A DNA stretch of 30,469 nt from VRUE01 sp040904405 (GCA_040904405.1 JBBDTK010000089.1:1-30469); one strand, 5' to 3'; counted from the stretch's first letter, positions 13,864 to 23,850 are shown. A program made the numbers and translations. The notes: generated by a model from the sequence alone, not told the origin.

Positions 13864-16800
13864 GTGGGGACGCTGAAGGCGGGGGTGCATGGGGGACGTG
13901 TCCGCTGGATCGCGGCGTTTGCCCTCTTGCTTCTGATCTGCGCGGCCGTTCCTGCCCTTGCCGCCTCTGGGGCCGAAAGCCCCGAAGAACCCGTCTCGGC
14001 TTCGCAAGCCCCGGCCCCCAGTGCCTCCGACTTCGCGGAGCTCGAAGCCAAGGAACGCGAATACGCCGAATGGGTATCAAGCCCCGAAGCATCCCAACAA
14101 CGCGAAGCCTCTCGCACGGCCTACACCAACCTCTCGGCCAGCGCAGCCCGAGACTTGCTCCTTGAAGCCTTCCCACGCCAGCTCGACGCGCTGAACGCCG
14201 ATCCCGCACGACTCATCAGCGGGCTGAAAATCGAGAAGACGCTAGGAACCTACGCGGCGTTGGTCTCAGACGCAGACGGCGAGCCCTCGCTCATCGAATC
14301 CTCCGTTCCGATCAAGAGCGAACTCGGCGGGGAGGGCAAGCAGCCCGTCGATCTCTCCCTGAGGCAATCAGGCGAGGACTTCGTACCGGAAAACCCGCTC
14401 ACCGAAGTGACGCTCCCCGGCTCAGCCGAACGGCCGATCCGGCTCCAGAGCGGTGTGAAAGTCAAACTGCCAACCAGCAACGATCACAGTGCCCAGCGCC
14501 TGGGCGAGAAAAACCTCTTCTACCCCGAAACCGACGCCGCGACCGACACTCTCGTCTCTCCGATAGCCGGCGGCGTCGAGGTCTTCCACCAGCTGCGCTC
14601 GCCCGAGAGCCCCGAGCAGTTCCGGTTCACCGTCGGCTTGCCTGCCGGCGCGAAGCTCCGCGTGACCGAAGTGGGCGGCGCGGAAGTCATCTCAGCCTCA
14701 GGCGAGGAGGTAGGGCAGGTGCGGCCTCCCAGCGCCGTCGATGCCCAGGGCGCCGTGGTTCCCGTCAAGATGAGCGTCGAAGGCACCTCGCTTCTGCTCG
14801 AGGTCCCGCATCGCTCGCGCGACGTGGCCTACCCGATCCTCGTCGACCCGGAATTCCTCGAAGAGGGACTTGTCGCCCACAACCAGTGGGCCCCCAGCTG
14901 GAACGCCGCATACAACCTCTCGAATAGCTCCAGCCTCTTCGCCCAGGCCAAGGGCAGCAGCTACGTGTATGGCGCCAACACCTACGGCCAGTGGGTCTAC
15001 ACCGCCCCCGGCCAGACCACCTACATCGCGGCCGCGACCTTCTTCTCGGCCAGCTTCGACCTGCCCGAAAACTGCGCCGGCGAACCGCCCACCAACGAGC
15101 CCCACGGCTACGTCGGCCTCTACAACCCCTCCACCGGCGGCTGGGCCAGCCTCGGAATCTGGTCGGGCGGCACCGCCTACAGCCCCGAATACCAGACCGG
15201 ATGGGTCGGGGGCCATGGCGTGCGCTACGCCATAGTCGGGATCGGCACCCCGATTGAAGTGAGCCACAAATGCGCCTTCACGTTCTCCGTCGGCGGCGTC
15301 ACGATTCAGGAGAAGGACCCCGAGGCGCCGACGATCGACTGGGTGAGCGGTGCCTCGGGCAGCTGGGTCAAAGACATCTCGGTCACCGCCCATGTAAGCG
15401 ATCCGGGGCTGGGCGTCGATGGGATCACGCTCAGCCCCGAAGGCGCCAGCCCCCACACGACCGGTAGCTGCGCCGGCACCTACACCGACCGCTGCCCGGC
15501 CACCAGGCAAGCGAGCTTCGGCGTCGGCTACTTCGCCGAAGGGGAGCGCAGCGCCGCCATCACCGCTCACGACCCGCTCGGCCCCGACAACGGTGCCCAC
15601 GTCTCCTCCAGCTACCAGTGGACGACGAGGCTCGACCGCACGAAACCCGAAGTCGAGCTCGAAGGCCAGCTCACCGAGGCGATCGAAGAAGCCGAAGAAG
15701 AAGGGGAAGAAAACGAAGAAGAAGTCCCGCAGCTGCGGCTTCCCGTCTACAACCTGAAGATCGACGCCACCGACCGAGCCACCACGGGCAATCCCGAAAC
15801 CGAAGCAAAAGCCCGGCGCTCGGGCGTCAAGGACATCGCCGTCTTCCTCGACGGAGAAGAGATGGAAGTCCCCTGGGCGCCGCAGGGATGCTCGGGCCCC
15901 ACCTACAGCTGCCCGATGGAAGAGACCTACCCCTTGTATCTCAACACCCTCGAAGGCGACCCCGTCCACAAACTGAAAGCGGTCGTCGAAGACCAGGTGG
16001 GCAATAAAGAGGAACGGCAGATCGAATTCGAATACATCCCCGCCACCGGGATGAAAGACGAGTACGTGATGCACTACTTCCCGCTGCCCGATGGCGAAGG
16101 AAACGAAGAAGAAGAAGAGTACCCGAGCCGCCCCGAACTCGCCGTCAACGTGATCAACGGCAACCTCGTCTTCCGCCAGAAGGACGTCGATGTCGAGGGC
16201 CCCTCGGTCGACCTCGAAATCGAACGCTTCTACAACTCCCAGCTCCCCGAGGAAGACAACACGGAGTGGGGCGAGGGCTGGACGCTTGCGCAGACTCCGG
16301 AGCTCGAGCCCGAAGAGACCGAAGAAGAAGCGCCTGCCGCGGAGGCCTCGGTGCTGGGCACGAGTGGCGAAGTGGAGACCGCGGTTGAGCTTCCGACCGA
16401 ACCCGGAGAGGAAAGGTTCGACGCCGAGCTGCAAGCGGTCGTCACCCAGGAACCCGGTGGGGGCTACGAAGTTGAAGACCAGACCGGTGAGACCGATGCG
16501 ACGTTGGCCTTCGACAAAGCAGGCAAGGTCAGGGAGCTGCGCACGTCGGGCAGCGCCACGATCGACTACGACTACGTAGCAGGCGATCTGATCGAAATGG
16601 CGGTCGAAGACCCGGGAAGCTTCGGCGGCGGCGCTCCAAACGAAGCCCTTGAAGAAGGATCCCAGCCGCCGGTGTTCTCCACCTCCTTCGGCACCTCCGG
16701 CTCCGGCAACGGCCAGCTCGACGGCCCCGCCGGCATCGCCTTCGACCGCACCGGCAACCTCTGGGTCGCCGACCGCGAAAACCACCGCGTCAAGCACCTC

Positions 16801-19800
16801 AACCGCAACGGCGAATACCTCGGCTCCTTCGGTGAAGAAGGCTCGGAAAACGGCCAGTTCAGCGCCCCCTATGACCTCGCCACCGACTCAGAAGGAAACG
16901 TCTGGGTCGCCGATACCTGGAACGCACGCGTGCAGCGCTTCTCAGAAGAAGGCGAATACCTCTCCCAGTTCGGCCCCGAAGTCGAAATGGGCTATCCGCT
17001 GGCCCTCGCCATTACCCCGGAAGGCAACGTCGTCGTCTCCGAGTGGTTCCCCACCCGGGTGCGCGAATACAGCCCGCAAGGCGAAGTGCTGAGAACGATC
17101 GGCGCCGGCCAGGCCGGCCGCTCCGAGGGCGTCGACGTCGACTCAGAAGGCAACGTCTGGCTCGCCGACACCGCCAACCACCGCGTCGAGGTCTTCGACC
17201 AAGAAGGAGAACTGATCCGCCAGTTCGGCTCCGAAGGCGCCGGCAAAGGCCAGTTCAAAAAGCCCGGCGCGATCGAGGTCGACCCCAGCGGCGCCGTCTG
17301 GGTCGCCGACCGCGAAAACGACCGGGTCCAGGTCTTCAGCGAGGCTGGCGACTACCTCACCTCCTTCGGTGAAGCAGGCGAAGAAGAGGGCCAGCTCGAC
17401 CTCGGCGGAGCGCTGGCGCCGACCGGCATCGCTGCCGACGCCAAAGGCCGCGTCTGGGTCTCTGACGCAAACAACGACCGGGTGCAGAGGTGGCTGCCNN
17501 NNNNNNNNNNNNNNNNNNNNNNNNNNNNNNNNNNNNNNNNNNNNNNNNNNNNNNNNNNNNNNNNNNNNNNNNNNNNNNNNNNNNNNNNNNNNNNNNNNAA
17601 GGCCGCGTCTGGGTCTCTGACGCAAACAACGACCGGGTGCAGAGGTGGCTGCCCGACGACTACGAAACAGAAGAACCTCTGGCCCAGGATGACCCGAAGG
17701 TGGAAGTCAAAACCTCAGAAGGCCTTGTAGAAGCGGTCGAAGGCGAAGAGGCCGGCCAGACCACCTACAGCCACGAAGGCGAGATGCTGAGCGCCGTTGA
17801 CGGCCCTCAGGGCGAAACCGAATACGAGTACGACTCCGAAGAACGCCTGACCAAAGTCACGCTGCCCAATGGCACCTGGGGGGAAGTCAAATACGACGAA
17901 GCCGGGCGGGCCAAATCGGTGACGGTAGACCCCTCGGGCGAAAAACCCGCAAATAACACCTACTTCTACTACAAAGAGGAACCGCGGCGCACGACTGTGG
18001 ACCCCGAAGGCGAACCCGCGACGGTCTACGACATCGGCCCCGACGGATCCGTGCTCAAGTGGTGGAATACCGAAACCCCGCCCGAAATCCAGATCATCTC
18101 CGGCAGCCTCTACCAGAATAAGGAAACCGCCCAACCGATAGAACCCGGAGACTACGAACTCGAAGTCCTGGCCAACCACGTGGAAGGCATCGCCTCGATC
18201 GACATCGTCGCCAACGGCAGCCATCTGGTCAGCGAGAAGACTTGCGAGCAGGACTACGAAACCGAAGAAGTCGAGTGCAAAGCGGTAGAAGACCTATGGG
18301 TCACCAACACCGGCAACTGGCCTCCGGGCGTCCTCAACCTTGAAGTGATCGTCACCGACGCCAACGGCAACGCCGAAAGCGCCAGATTCTGGGTCAACAT
18401 CCCCTACACGCCTCCTCCGGACCCTGAAGCCGATGAACCACCCAAGTTCGAAGAAGTCCTCGACTTCCGCGAAGAATTCGGCCTCGACCTAGACCTCGAA
18501 GGCGACGAGAAAGCGATCGCCGAAAGGATCTTCAACCTGATCGGCGCTTGGTACAACCCGCATACGCCGAACGGGGAAGTTGCGCGGGCGACGTGGGAAA
18601 GGTGGGGAGTACCGCTGCGAGCGGTCGATGCGGCGGAGCTGGAATATCGGGAATGGCTCTACGGTGTGAACGCGGATCGCATCGACCTGTGGGTTGAGTC
18701 GACCAGCCCAAGCACGTACGCCGGGTACTACATGGACCATCGGGCCGGCGGTATCATGCACATCGGTTTCACCGAAAATCAGGCCGAACAGCTGGACAGC
18801 CTGAGAACGTCGCTGCCGCTGGTGGCCGCAGAGAGACTGCAGGTCTACCCCACGGCCCCAACTGACTCCTACCTCTCCGTGCGGGCGACCTCGCAGTCGG
18901 TCTCCGATGCGATTGAATCGAATACCACCCTTGAGGAACTTGTCGTCAACGTGAGAGAAGACGAGGCAGGCAAGGCCGTGTATGTTGGAACGCCGGACGT
19001 TGCTCAGGTTGAAAGCATCCTGGACGAAATGCTCGGCCCGGCCGCGCCCGTCGTGGTGGAATACGACGCTGGTGGCGGCAGTCTACTTTCCGGCCGCTTT
19101 CGCAACAAGGGCAGGATGCGCGCGGGGGACTTTATCGTGGCGCGGCACTACAGCTACCCGAATGGGGTGATGCACCACGACGGCAATGAAAGCTGTACCG
19201 CTGGCTTTGGCGCCAAGGATAAGGGCCACAGTCTCCGGGGCGACATAGTATGGCGCCTATTCGTCCTTACGGCGGGCCATTGCACTGGGTTCGAGGCCCA
19301 AGCCAAAGAGGTATTTCGATCGACCGACGCAGACCCGCTGAATGAAGACAACTGGAAAAAGGTCGGTAATGTTGCGCGGGACGCGTTTACGGGCGTCCTG
19401 AAAAAGGTACGAACCGACGCGGAGGCCATTAGAGTCTATAAGGCTGGCATTGTGCCGCAGGTCATATTTGGATGGAAGGGAAACCCAATACCGACGGGAC
19501 AGGCAGGGAGGGTCAGGAAGGGAAACACCGTGTGCTTTTCGGGCGCCAAGACTCAAGTGCCCCAGTGTGGCAAGGTTGTAGCGCGCTCTACGCGGTGGAG
19601 AGCCCCAGATGGAGTCTTCAGGGGAGGGTATTGGGTCAAGTTCAACAAGCCGGCTATCAAGGGGGACAGCGGCGCACCTGTGTGGGCTATCGAATCCGAA
19701 ATGCAGAAGACTCCTTCGATTGGGCTCATAACGGCCGCGCGCGGAAATCTCACGGAAACCTTGGTGGAGCCTTTGCTGCATCCGTACAAGATGCCCTCGA

Positions 19801-19865
19801 ACGTGGTTCCAGGGATCCTCAATGACCCGTCACTGAGACCTCTTAGCCTAAAGCGCCGCAGGTGA
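13864..19865 (+). CDS. Secreted RHS/NHL/YD protein with C-terminal streptogrisin-like serine protease (interrupted by assembly gap)
   Basis: The GTG at 13864 follows a strong GGGAGGGGGG site and opens with a signal peptide (hydrophobic core about residues 15-33, ending AALA). When the duplicated 55 bp around the gap are collapsed, the frame is continuous and encodes 1948 residues. Order: N-terminal beta-rich region; two acidic Glu-rich linkers; a DUF6531-like RHS start near 753 (ELAVNVINGNLVFRQKD); six NHL propeller blades about 943-1215; a few YD repeats about 1245-1310; a conserved helical stretch near 1503; an alpha-lytic-type pro-region about 1550-1700; and an S1 protease with Cys1726, His1754 (TAGHC), Asp1800 (TDAEAI), a VCFSG...QCG disulfide loop and Ser1884 (GDSGAP). 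The RHS core cage motif is not seen. Codon use is rich in GAA up to about 18550, then shifts. It may be a polymorphic toxin or an exported protease with an adhesive stalk. Confidence 0.8.
17499..17598. other. Assembly gap of 100 N, probably artificial
   Basis: The 55 bases before the gap (17444-17498) and the 55 bases after it (17599-17653) are identical. Merging them restores one reading frame through the propeller end (VQRWLPDDYETEE). A shared end of one assembler k-mer length is what unmerged overlapping contigs look like. A real extra NHL repeat cannot be fully excluded. Confidence 0.9.
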
Positions 19866-19878
19866 TGGTGATGAGCAT

Positions 19879-20385
19879 ATGAAGCTAGGTAGGCTCAGCG
19901 ACGGCGGGAAGGTGGCGGTCATATCGGCCATCCTTCTTTTCGTCTCCATGTTTTTCGACTGGTATGGGGTTGAAAGCTCCGACGATTCGCTCCGCCTTTT
20001 TGACGTCGGCCGCAGCGCGTGGGAGGCGCTCGACTACATCCCGATTGCGCTTCTGATTGGAATTGTCGCCGCGCTCGGCAATGCGGCGCTGCACGTGGGG
20101 AATGCGGTCCGCGGGCTTGCCGTCGTGGCCAACGGAGTAGTCGCCGTCTGTGGTGCCTTGTCGGCGGTTCTGATTCTTTTTCGAATTATCTACCCGCCCA
20201 GTTTCGGCTCCATGGGAACTTCCTTCGGAGTCGTGACGTATGAAGGCACGGTGAAATTTCCGATCTTTTTTGCCCTTGCGGCCGCGTGCGGCATCGCGTA
20301 CGGCGGCTATCGGGCTATGCGGGAAGAACGCGATCGCCAGCAAGGGCACCAGCATTCTCAAGGTCTGCCAGCTCAGAGCACGTGA
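19879..20385 (+). CDS. Small multi-pass membrane protein, candidate immunity protein
   Basis: The 168-residue product has about four membrane segments: residues 12-30 (KVAVISAILLFVSMFFDWYG), 52-72 (YIPIALLIGIVAALGNAALH), 78-106 (LAVVANGVVAVCGALSAVLI) and 134-150 (IFFALAAACGIAYGGYR). The C-terminus is polar and cytoplasmic by the positive-inside rule. I do not recognise the family. It starts 13 nt after the protease-bearing RHS-type gene and is followed by a shorter relative. The lower GC matches the protease module rather than the chromosome. That position is where immunity genes of polymorphic toxins sit, but no direct sign of immunity function is visible. Confidence 0.7.
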   Translation: MKLGRLSDGGKVAVISAILLFVSMFFDWYGVESSDDSLRLFDVGRSAWEALDYIPIALLIGIVAALGNAALHVGNAVRGLAVVANGVVAVCGALSAVLILFRIIYPPSFGSMGTSFGVVTYEGTVKFPIFFALAAACGIAYGGYRAMREERDRQQGHQHSQGLPAQST

Positions 20386-20399
20386 ATAGGGCCGACCAG

Positions 20400-20633
20400 A
20401 TGAGCCGAGACATACTCAGTAAGGGCGAGAAAATCTCGGGTGGCTCGGCGATCTTGATGCTTGTCTTCATGTTCTTCAGCTGGTATGACGTCGTGACGTC
20501 GGAGCGGCAGCGTCTACTCGCGGAGCTCCGCCTATTCGAGGATGGCGGCAACGCTTGGCAGACGCTCGAGGTTGTCCCAATCATTCTGGCGTTGGTGATC
20601 GCCGTCGCCAATGGTCTGGCGGCGAGAAACTAG
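20400..20633 (+). CDS. Shorter paralogue of the preceding membrane protein
   Basis: From the ATG at 20400 it has 77 residues; an in-frame GTG at 20382, overlapping the previous stop, would give 83. It aligns with the first 75 residues of the preceding product: GEKISGGSAILMLVFMFFSW against GGKVAVISAILLFVSMFFDW, then LRLFEDGGNAWQTLEVVPII against LRLFDVGRSAWEALDYIPIA. Only the first two membrane segments remain, so it is a truncated duplicate or a minimal form. Tandem related immunity genes are common downstream of exchangeable toxin tips. An O-methyltransferase remnant follows directly and may mark where the original gene was cut. Confidence 0.65.
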   Translation: MSRDILSKGEKISGGSAILMLVFMFFSWYDVVTSERQRLLAELRLFEDGGNAWQTLEVVPIILALVIAVANGLAARN

Positions 20634-20649
20634 GCGGCTTCCGCGGCAA

Positions 20650-20956
20650 GCCACTGCCAGCTCCGGCGGCCGGGGTGGTGTGTGTGCTCGGTGTGCCAGG
20701 AAGCTCAACCTGCTGGCGAGGGCGCTCGGGGCTAAGGCGATCCTCGAGTTCGGGACGCTGCTGGGTGGCTACACCACGATTTGGCTGGGGAGGGTGCTGC
20801 CCGACGGTGGACGCCTGGTCACGCTTGAGGCCGAAGGCGCCGGCCCGTTCGACCTGACGTTCGATCGCCGTCGAGGCCAGAGTCGACGCGACGACGATCC
20901 AGACGGTCGGCGGCAAGGGCTACGACGGCTTCCTCGTTGCCCTGCTCACCCCATAG
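20650..20956 (+). pseudogene. O-methyltransferase remnant with internal deletions (copy B)
   Basis: The first part encodes the SAM-binding half of a Methyltransf_3 enzyme: LLARALGAKAILEFGTLLGG, then YTTIWLGRVLPDGGRLVTLE. It then joins directly to EGAGPFDLTF, skipping about 35 residues. After F the frame breaks. About 55 further residues are lost before a shifted frame resumes with VDATTIQTVGGKGYDGFLVA and a TAG at 20954-20956. It is clearly dead. It shares 35 of 36 bases (20827-20862) and 45 of 45 bases (20888-20932) with copy A at 11885-12181. The two copies bracket the toxin-antitoxin and RHS island. Confidence 0.8.
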
Positions 20957-21080
20957 CTGACGCCCATCGCCTCTATCTGGGCTCCGCATGGTCATCGCCT
21001 CGCACCGCTTCGCCCGCCGGGTGGCGGAATAGACAGCCGCAAGAAGCGTGCGGGCGGACGGGTTTCGCGCCACGCCCGAC

Positions 21081-21086
21081 TACGAT
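21081..21086 (+). promoter_or_regulatory. Putative -10 box TACGAT of the hisIE-trp operon
   Basis: TACGAT is followed by 6 nt and the hisIE ATG at 21093. No leader peptide or attenuator precedes it, since the transcript would start at or near the ATG. Confidence 0.6.
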
Positions 21087-21092
21087 TGCCCG

Positions 21093-21740
21093 ATGTTCGA
21101 GCAGATCGTCTTCGACGAGCTTGGGTTGGCGCCGTGCGTGGCGCAGGACTTTGCCAGCGGCGAGGTGCTTACGCTTGCCTACGTCAACGAGGAGTCGCTG
21201 CGGTTGACGCGGGAGACCGGGGAGATGCACTTCTTCAGTCGCTCGCGGGGGCGGATCTGGAGGAAAGGGGAAGAGTCGGGGAACGTGCTGCGGCTGCGCC
21301 AGCTGCGGATCGATTGCGATGGCGACGCGCTCGTCGCCCTGGTCGAGCCGAGCGGGCCCGCCTGCCACACCGGCGCGCGGTCCTGCTTCTACCGTGAGCT
21401 GGACGGTTCCGCTTCGGCCGAGAAGGATGCGCCCCCGGCGCCCGGCGAGCCGGCGCCGGTCCCGCACGAGGCCCTGGCCGCTCTGCAGCGGACCCTGCGC
21501 AGCCGTGCCGCCGAGCGGCCCGAGGGCAGCTACACGGTGCAGCTGCTCGACGATCCGCAGCTGATCGGGGAGAAGGTCTCCGAGGAGGCCGAGGAGGTGG
21601 TCCGCGCCGCGCGCGAGGAGTCCGACGAGCGGGTCGCCGAGGAGGCCGCCGACCTGCTCTACCACCTGAGCGTGCTGCTGGCCTCGCGTGGGCTGCCGCT
21701 TGCCGCGGCGATGGAGGTCCTCAATGGTCGCCGCCGATGA
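21093..21740 (+). CDS. hisIE: Bifunctional HisIE: PR-AMP cyclohydrolase / PR-ATP pyrophosphatase
   Basis: The 215-residue protein carries out steps two and three of histidine synthesis. HisI (about 1-105) shows SRSRGRIWRKGEESGNVLRL, the metal-binding Asp series DCDGDA (74-78) and the zinc cysteines Cys91 and Cys98 (CHTGARSC). A Pro/Ala linker (about 106-125) leads to HisE (about 126-215) with SYTVQLL, then KVSEEAEEVVRAA and EEAADLLYHLSVLL. The start at 21093 fits the TACGAT box; the frame is open to 21048. A HisI enzyme at the head of the trp cluster is known in actinomycetes. The gene overlaps trpE by 17 nt if trpE starts at 21724. Confidence 0.95.
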   Translation: MFEQIVFDELGLAPCVAQDFASGEVLTLAYVNEESLRLTRETGEMHFFSRSRGRIWRKGEESGNVLRLRQLRIDCDGDALVALVEPSGPACHTGARSCFYRELDGSASAEKDAPPAPGEPAPVPHEALAALQRTLRSRAAERPEGSYTVQLLDDPQLIGEKVSEEAEEVVRAAREESDERVAEEAADLLYHLSVLLASRGLPLAAAMEVLNGRRR

Positions 21741-23277
21741 GAGCGGCGGCGGTGCGATGACTTCCGCCCCCTCGCCGGAGCGCACCCGGCCCCTGCGGAT
21801 CGAGCCGAGCCTCGAGCGGGCGCGCGAGCTGGCCGCCGAGGGCAACGTGGTCCCGGTCCGCGCCCGCTTCGTCGACGACTGCGAGACGCCGGTCTCCGCC
21901 TTCCTCAAGCTGCGCGCCGGCGAGCCCGAGGGGGCGCCCTGCTTCCTGCTCGAGTCGGCCGAGCAGGGCCAGGTCGGCCGCTACTCCTTCGTCGGCATCC
22001 GCCCCCGCTCGATGCTGCGCTGGAGCGATGGGACGCTGAGCGAGAGCGGCGCCGAGGACCGGCCCGCGCCCGATCCCTACGCCGCCGTCGCCGAGCACCT
22101 GGCGAGCTACAGGCTCGCCCCGGTCGCGGGGCTGCCGCCGTTCGCCGGCGGCGCGGTCGGCTTCTTCGGCTACGACCTGGTGCGCACGGTGGAGCCGCTC
22201 GGCGAGCCCAACCCCGACCCGCTCGGCCTGCCCGACATGGCGCTGATGGTCACCGACGTGCTGCTCGCCTTCGACCACCTGCGCCACGAGCTGACGATCA
22301 TGTCCTGCGCCTTCGCCGACGACGAGGGCGGGATCGAGGCCGCCTACGAGCGCGCCGCGGCGACGATCGCCGAGGTGCGCGGTCGCCTGCGCGGCGCCGT
22401 GCCGGCGCCGGAGCGGCCGGCGATCGCCGAGCCGCCGCAGTTCGTCTCCAACGTCGAGCGCGAGGGCTTCGAAGCGGCGGTCGAGCGGATAGTCGAGTAC
22501 ATCCACGCCGGCGACGCCTTCCAGGTGGTTCCCTCGCAGCGCTTCTCGGCGCCCGCCCCGGTCGAGGCCTTCTCGGTCTACCGCGGCCTGCGCGCGGTCA
22601 ATCCCTCCCCCTACATGTACTTCCTCGAGTTCGGCGACTTCCAGATCGCCGGCGCCTCGCCCGAGCCGCTGGTCAAGGTGCAGGGGCGGCGGGTCGAGAC
22701 GCGGCCGATCGCCGGCACCTACCCGCGTGGCGGCGACGAGGAGGAGGACCGCCGCCTCGCCGAGCGCCTCGTCGCCGACCCCAAGGAGCGGGCCGAGCAC
22801 GTGATGCTGGTCGACCTCGGCCGCAACGACCTCGGCCGCGTCTGCGAGTACGGCTCGGTCAGCGTCGACGAGCTGATGGCGGTCGAGACCTACTCGCACG
22901 TCCTCCACATCGTCAGCCAGGTCTCGGGGACGCTGCGCGAGGGGGTCGGCGCGATGGACGTGCTGCGAGCGGCGCTGCCGGCCGGAACTCTCTCCGGCGC
23001 GCCCAAGGTGCGGGCGATGCAGATCATCGACGAGCTGGAGAAGGTCAAGCGCTGCTCCTACGGCGGCGCGATCGGCTACCTCTCCTGGAACGGCGACCTC
23101 GACACGGCGATCCACATCCGCACCGTCGTCGTCAAGGACGGCCAGGTACACGTCCAGGCGGGCGGCGGCACCGTCGCCGACGCCAAGCCGGCCTACGAGT
23201 ACAACGAGTCGGTCAACAAGGCGAAGGCGGTCTTCCGCGCGGTCGAGCTGGCCTGCGAGCAGCCGGACTGGGCCTGA
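21724..23277 (+). CDS. trpE: Anthranilate synthase component I
   Basis: TrpE converts chorismate and ammonia to anthranilate, the first committed step to tryptophan. The product (517 residues) has the N-terminal feedback region with the Trp-binding LLES motif (PCFLLESAEQGQVGRYSFVG). The chorismate-binding domain has PEPLVKVQGRRVETRPIAGT, then HVMLVDLGRNDLGRV, LPAGTLSGAPKVRAMQIIDE and VQAGGGTVADA. Two starts are possible: ATG 21724, which overlaps hisIE by 17 nt, and ATG 21757, which starts after it and gives 506 residues. The LLES motif predicts feedback inhibition by tryptophan. trpG follows after 3 nt. Confidence 0.95.
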   Translation: MVAADESGGGAMTSAPSPERTRPLRIEPSLERARELAAEGNVVPVRARFVDDCETPVSAFLKLRAGEPEGAPCFLLESAEQGQVGRYSFVGIRPRSMLRWSDGTLSESGAEDRPAPDPYAAVAEHLASYRLAPVAGLPPFAGGAVGFFGYDLVRTVEPLGEPNPDPLGLPDMALMVTDVLLAFDHLRHELTIMSCAFADDEGGIEAAYERAAATIAEVRGRLRGAVPAPERPAIAEPPQFVSNVEREGFEAAVERIVEYIHAGDAFQVVPSQRFSAPAPVEAFSVYRGLRAVNPSPYMYFLEFGDFQIAGASPEPLVKVQGRRVETRPIAGTYPRGGDEEEDRRLAERLVADPKERAEHVMLVDLGRNDLGRVCEYGSVSVDELMAVETYSHVLHIVSQVSGTLREGVGAMDVLRAALPAGTLSGAPKVRAMQIIDELEKVKRCSYGGAIGYLSWNGDLDTAIHIRTVVVKDGQVHVQAGGGTVADAKPAYEYNESVNKAKAVFRAVELACEQPDWA

Positions 23278-23280
23278 GCG

Positions 23281-23850
23281 ATGAAGGTCCTGGTGATCGA
23301 CAACTACGACAGCTTCACCTACAACCTGGTCCAGTACCTGGGCGAGCTGGGGGCGGAGGTCGAGGTCGTGCGCAACGACCGCGCCGAGGTCGGCGAGCTG
23401 CTCGAGCGCGGCGCCGACCGCCTCGTCGTCTCGCCGGGGCCCTGCACGCCGGCAGAGGCGGGGATCTCGGTCGAGGCGATCCGCCGCTTCGCCGAGGCCG
23501 GCACGCCGGTGCTCGGTGTCTGCCTCGGCCACCAGTCGCTGGTCGAGGCCTTCGGCGGCCGCACCGTGCAGGGCGAGCCGATCCACGGCAAGGAGGGCGA
23601 GGTCGAGCACGACGGCCGCACGATCTTCGCCGGCCTGCCCAGCCCGCTGGTCGCCGGCCGCTACCACTCGCTGGTCGTCGACCCCGACCTGCCGGACGCG
23701 ATCGAAGCGAGCGCGACCCTGGGCGACGTCGTGATGGGCGCCCGCCACCGCGAGCTGCCGGCGGAGGGGGTCCAGTTCCACCCCGAGTCGGTGCTGACCC
23801 CGCAGGGCAAGCGCCTGCTCGCCAACTTCCTCGGGACGAGGTTGCAGTGA
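23281..23850 (+). CDS. trpG: Anthranilate synthase component II, glutamine amidotransferase
   Basis: TrpG releases ammonia from glutamine for TrpE. The 189-residue class I amidotransferase has the triad Cys81 (GVCLGHQ), His167 and Glu169 (VQFHPES). It opens with VLVIDNYDSFTYNLVQYLGE, typical of TrpG/PabA. Only one such gene is visible here, so it might also serve para-aminobenzoate synthesis; that is inference. The start is an ATG 3 nt after the trpE stop. About 42 nt separate it from trpD. Confidence 0.95.
   Translation: MKVLVIDNYDSFTYNLVQYLGELGAEVEVVRNDRAEVGELLERGADRLVVSPGPCTPAEAGISVEAIRRFAEAGTPVLGVCLGHQSLVEAFGGRTVQGEPIHGKEGEVEHDGRTIFAGLPSPLVAGRYHSLVVDPDLPDAIEASATLGDVVMGARHRELPAEGVQFHPESVLTPQGKRLLANFLGTRLQ

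Noticed and set aside
15690..15725. Low-complexity GAA-rich run, considered as a microsatellite
   Set aside because: It encodes a Glu-rich linker within the RHS-type protein. The unit is irregular, so it is a coding low-complexity segment rather than a repeat array.
21016..21042. A stretch resembling the 5' part of a tRNA-Leu (GGGTGGCGGAATAGACAG)
   Set aside because: The D-arm-like start is suggestive, but no anticodon arm, T-arm or matching acceptor end follows. It could be a tRNA scar at an island border, but this is too weak to annotate.
21741..21760. Possible trp attenuator or leader peptide near trpE
   Set aside because: There is no run of Trp codons and no alternative hairpins. hisIE overlaps trpE and starts from a leaderless-type box.
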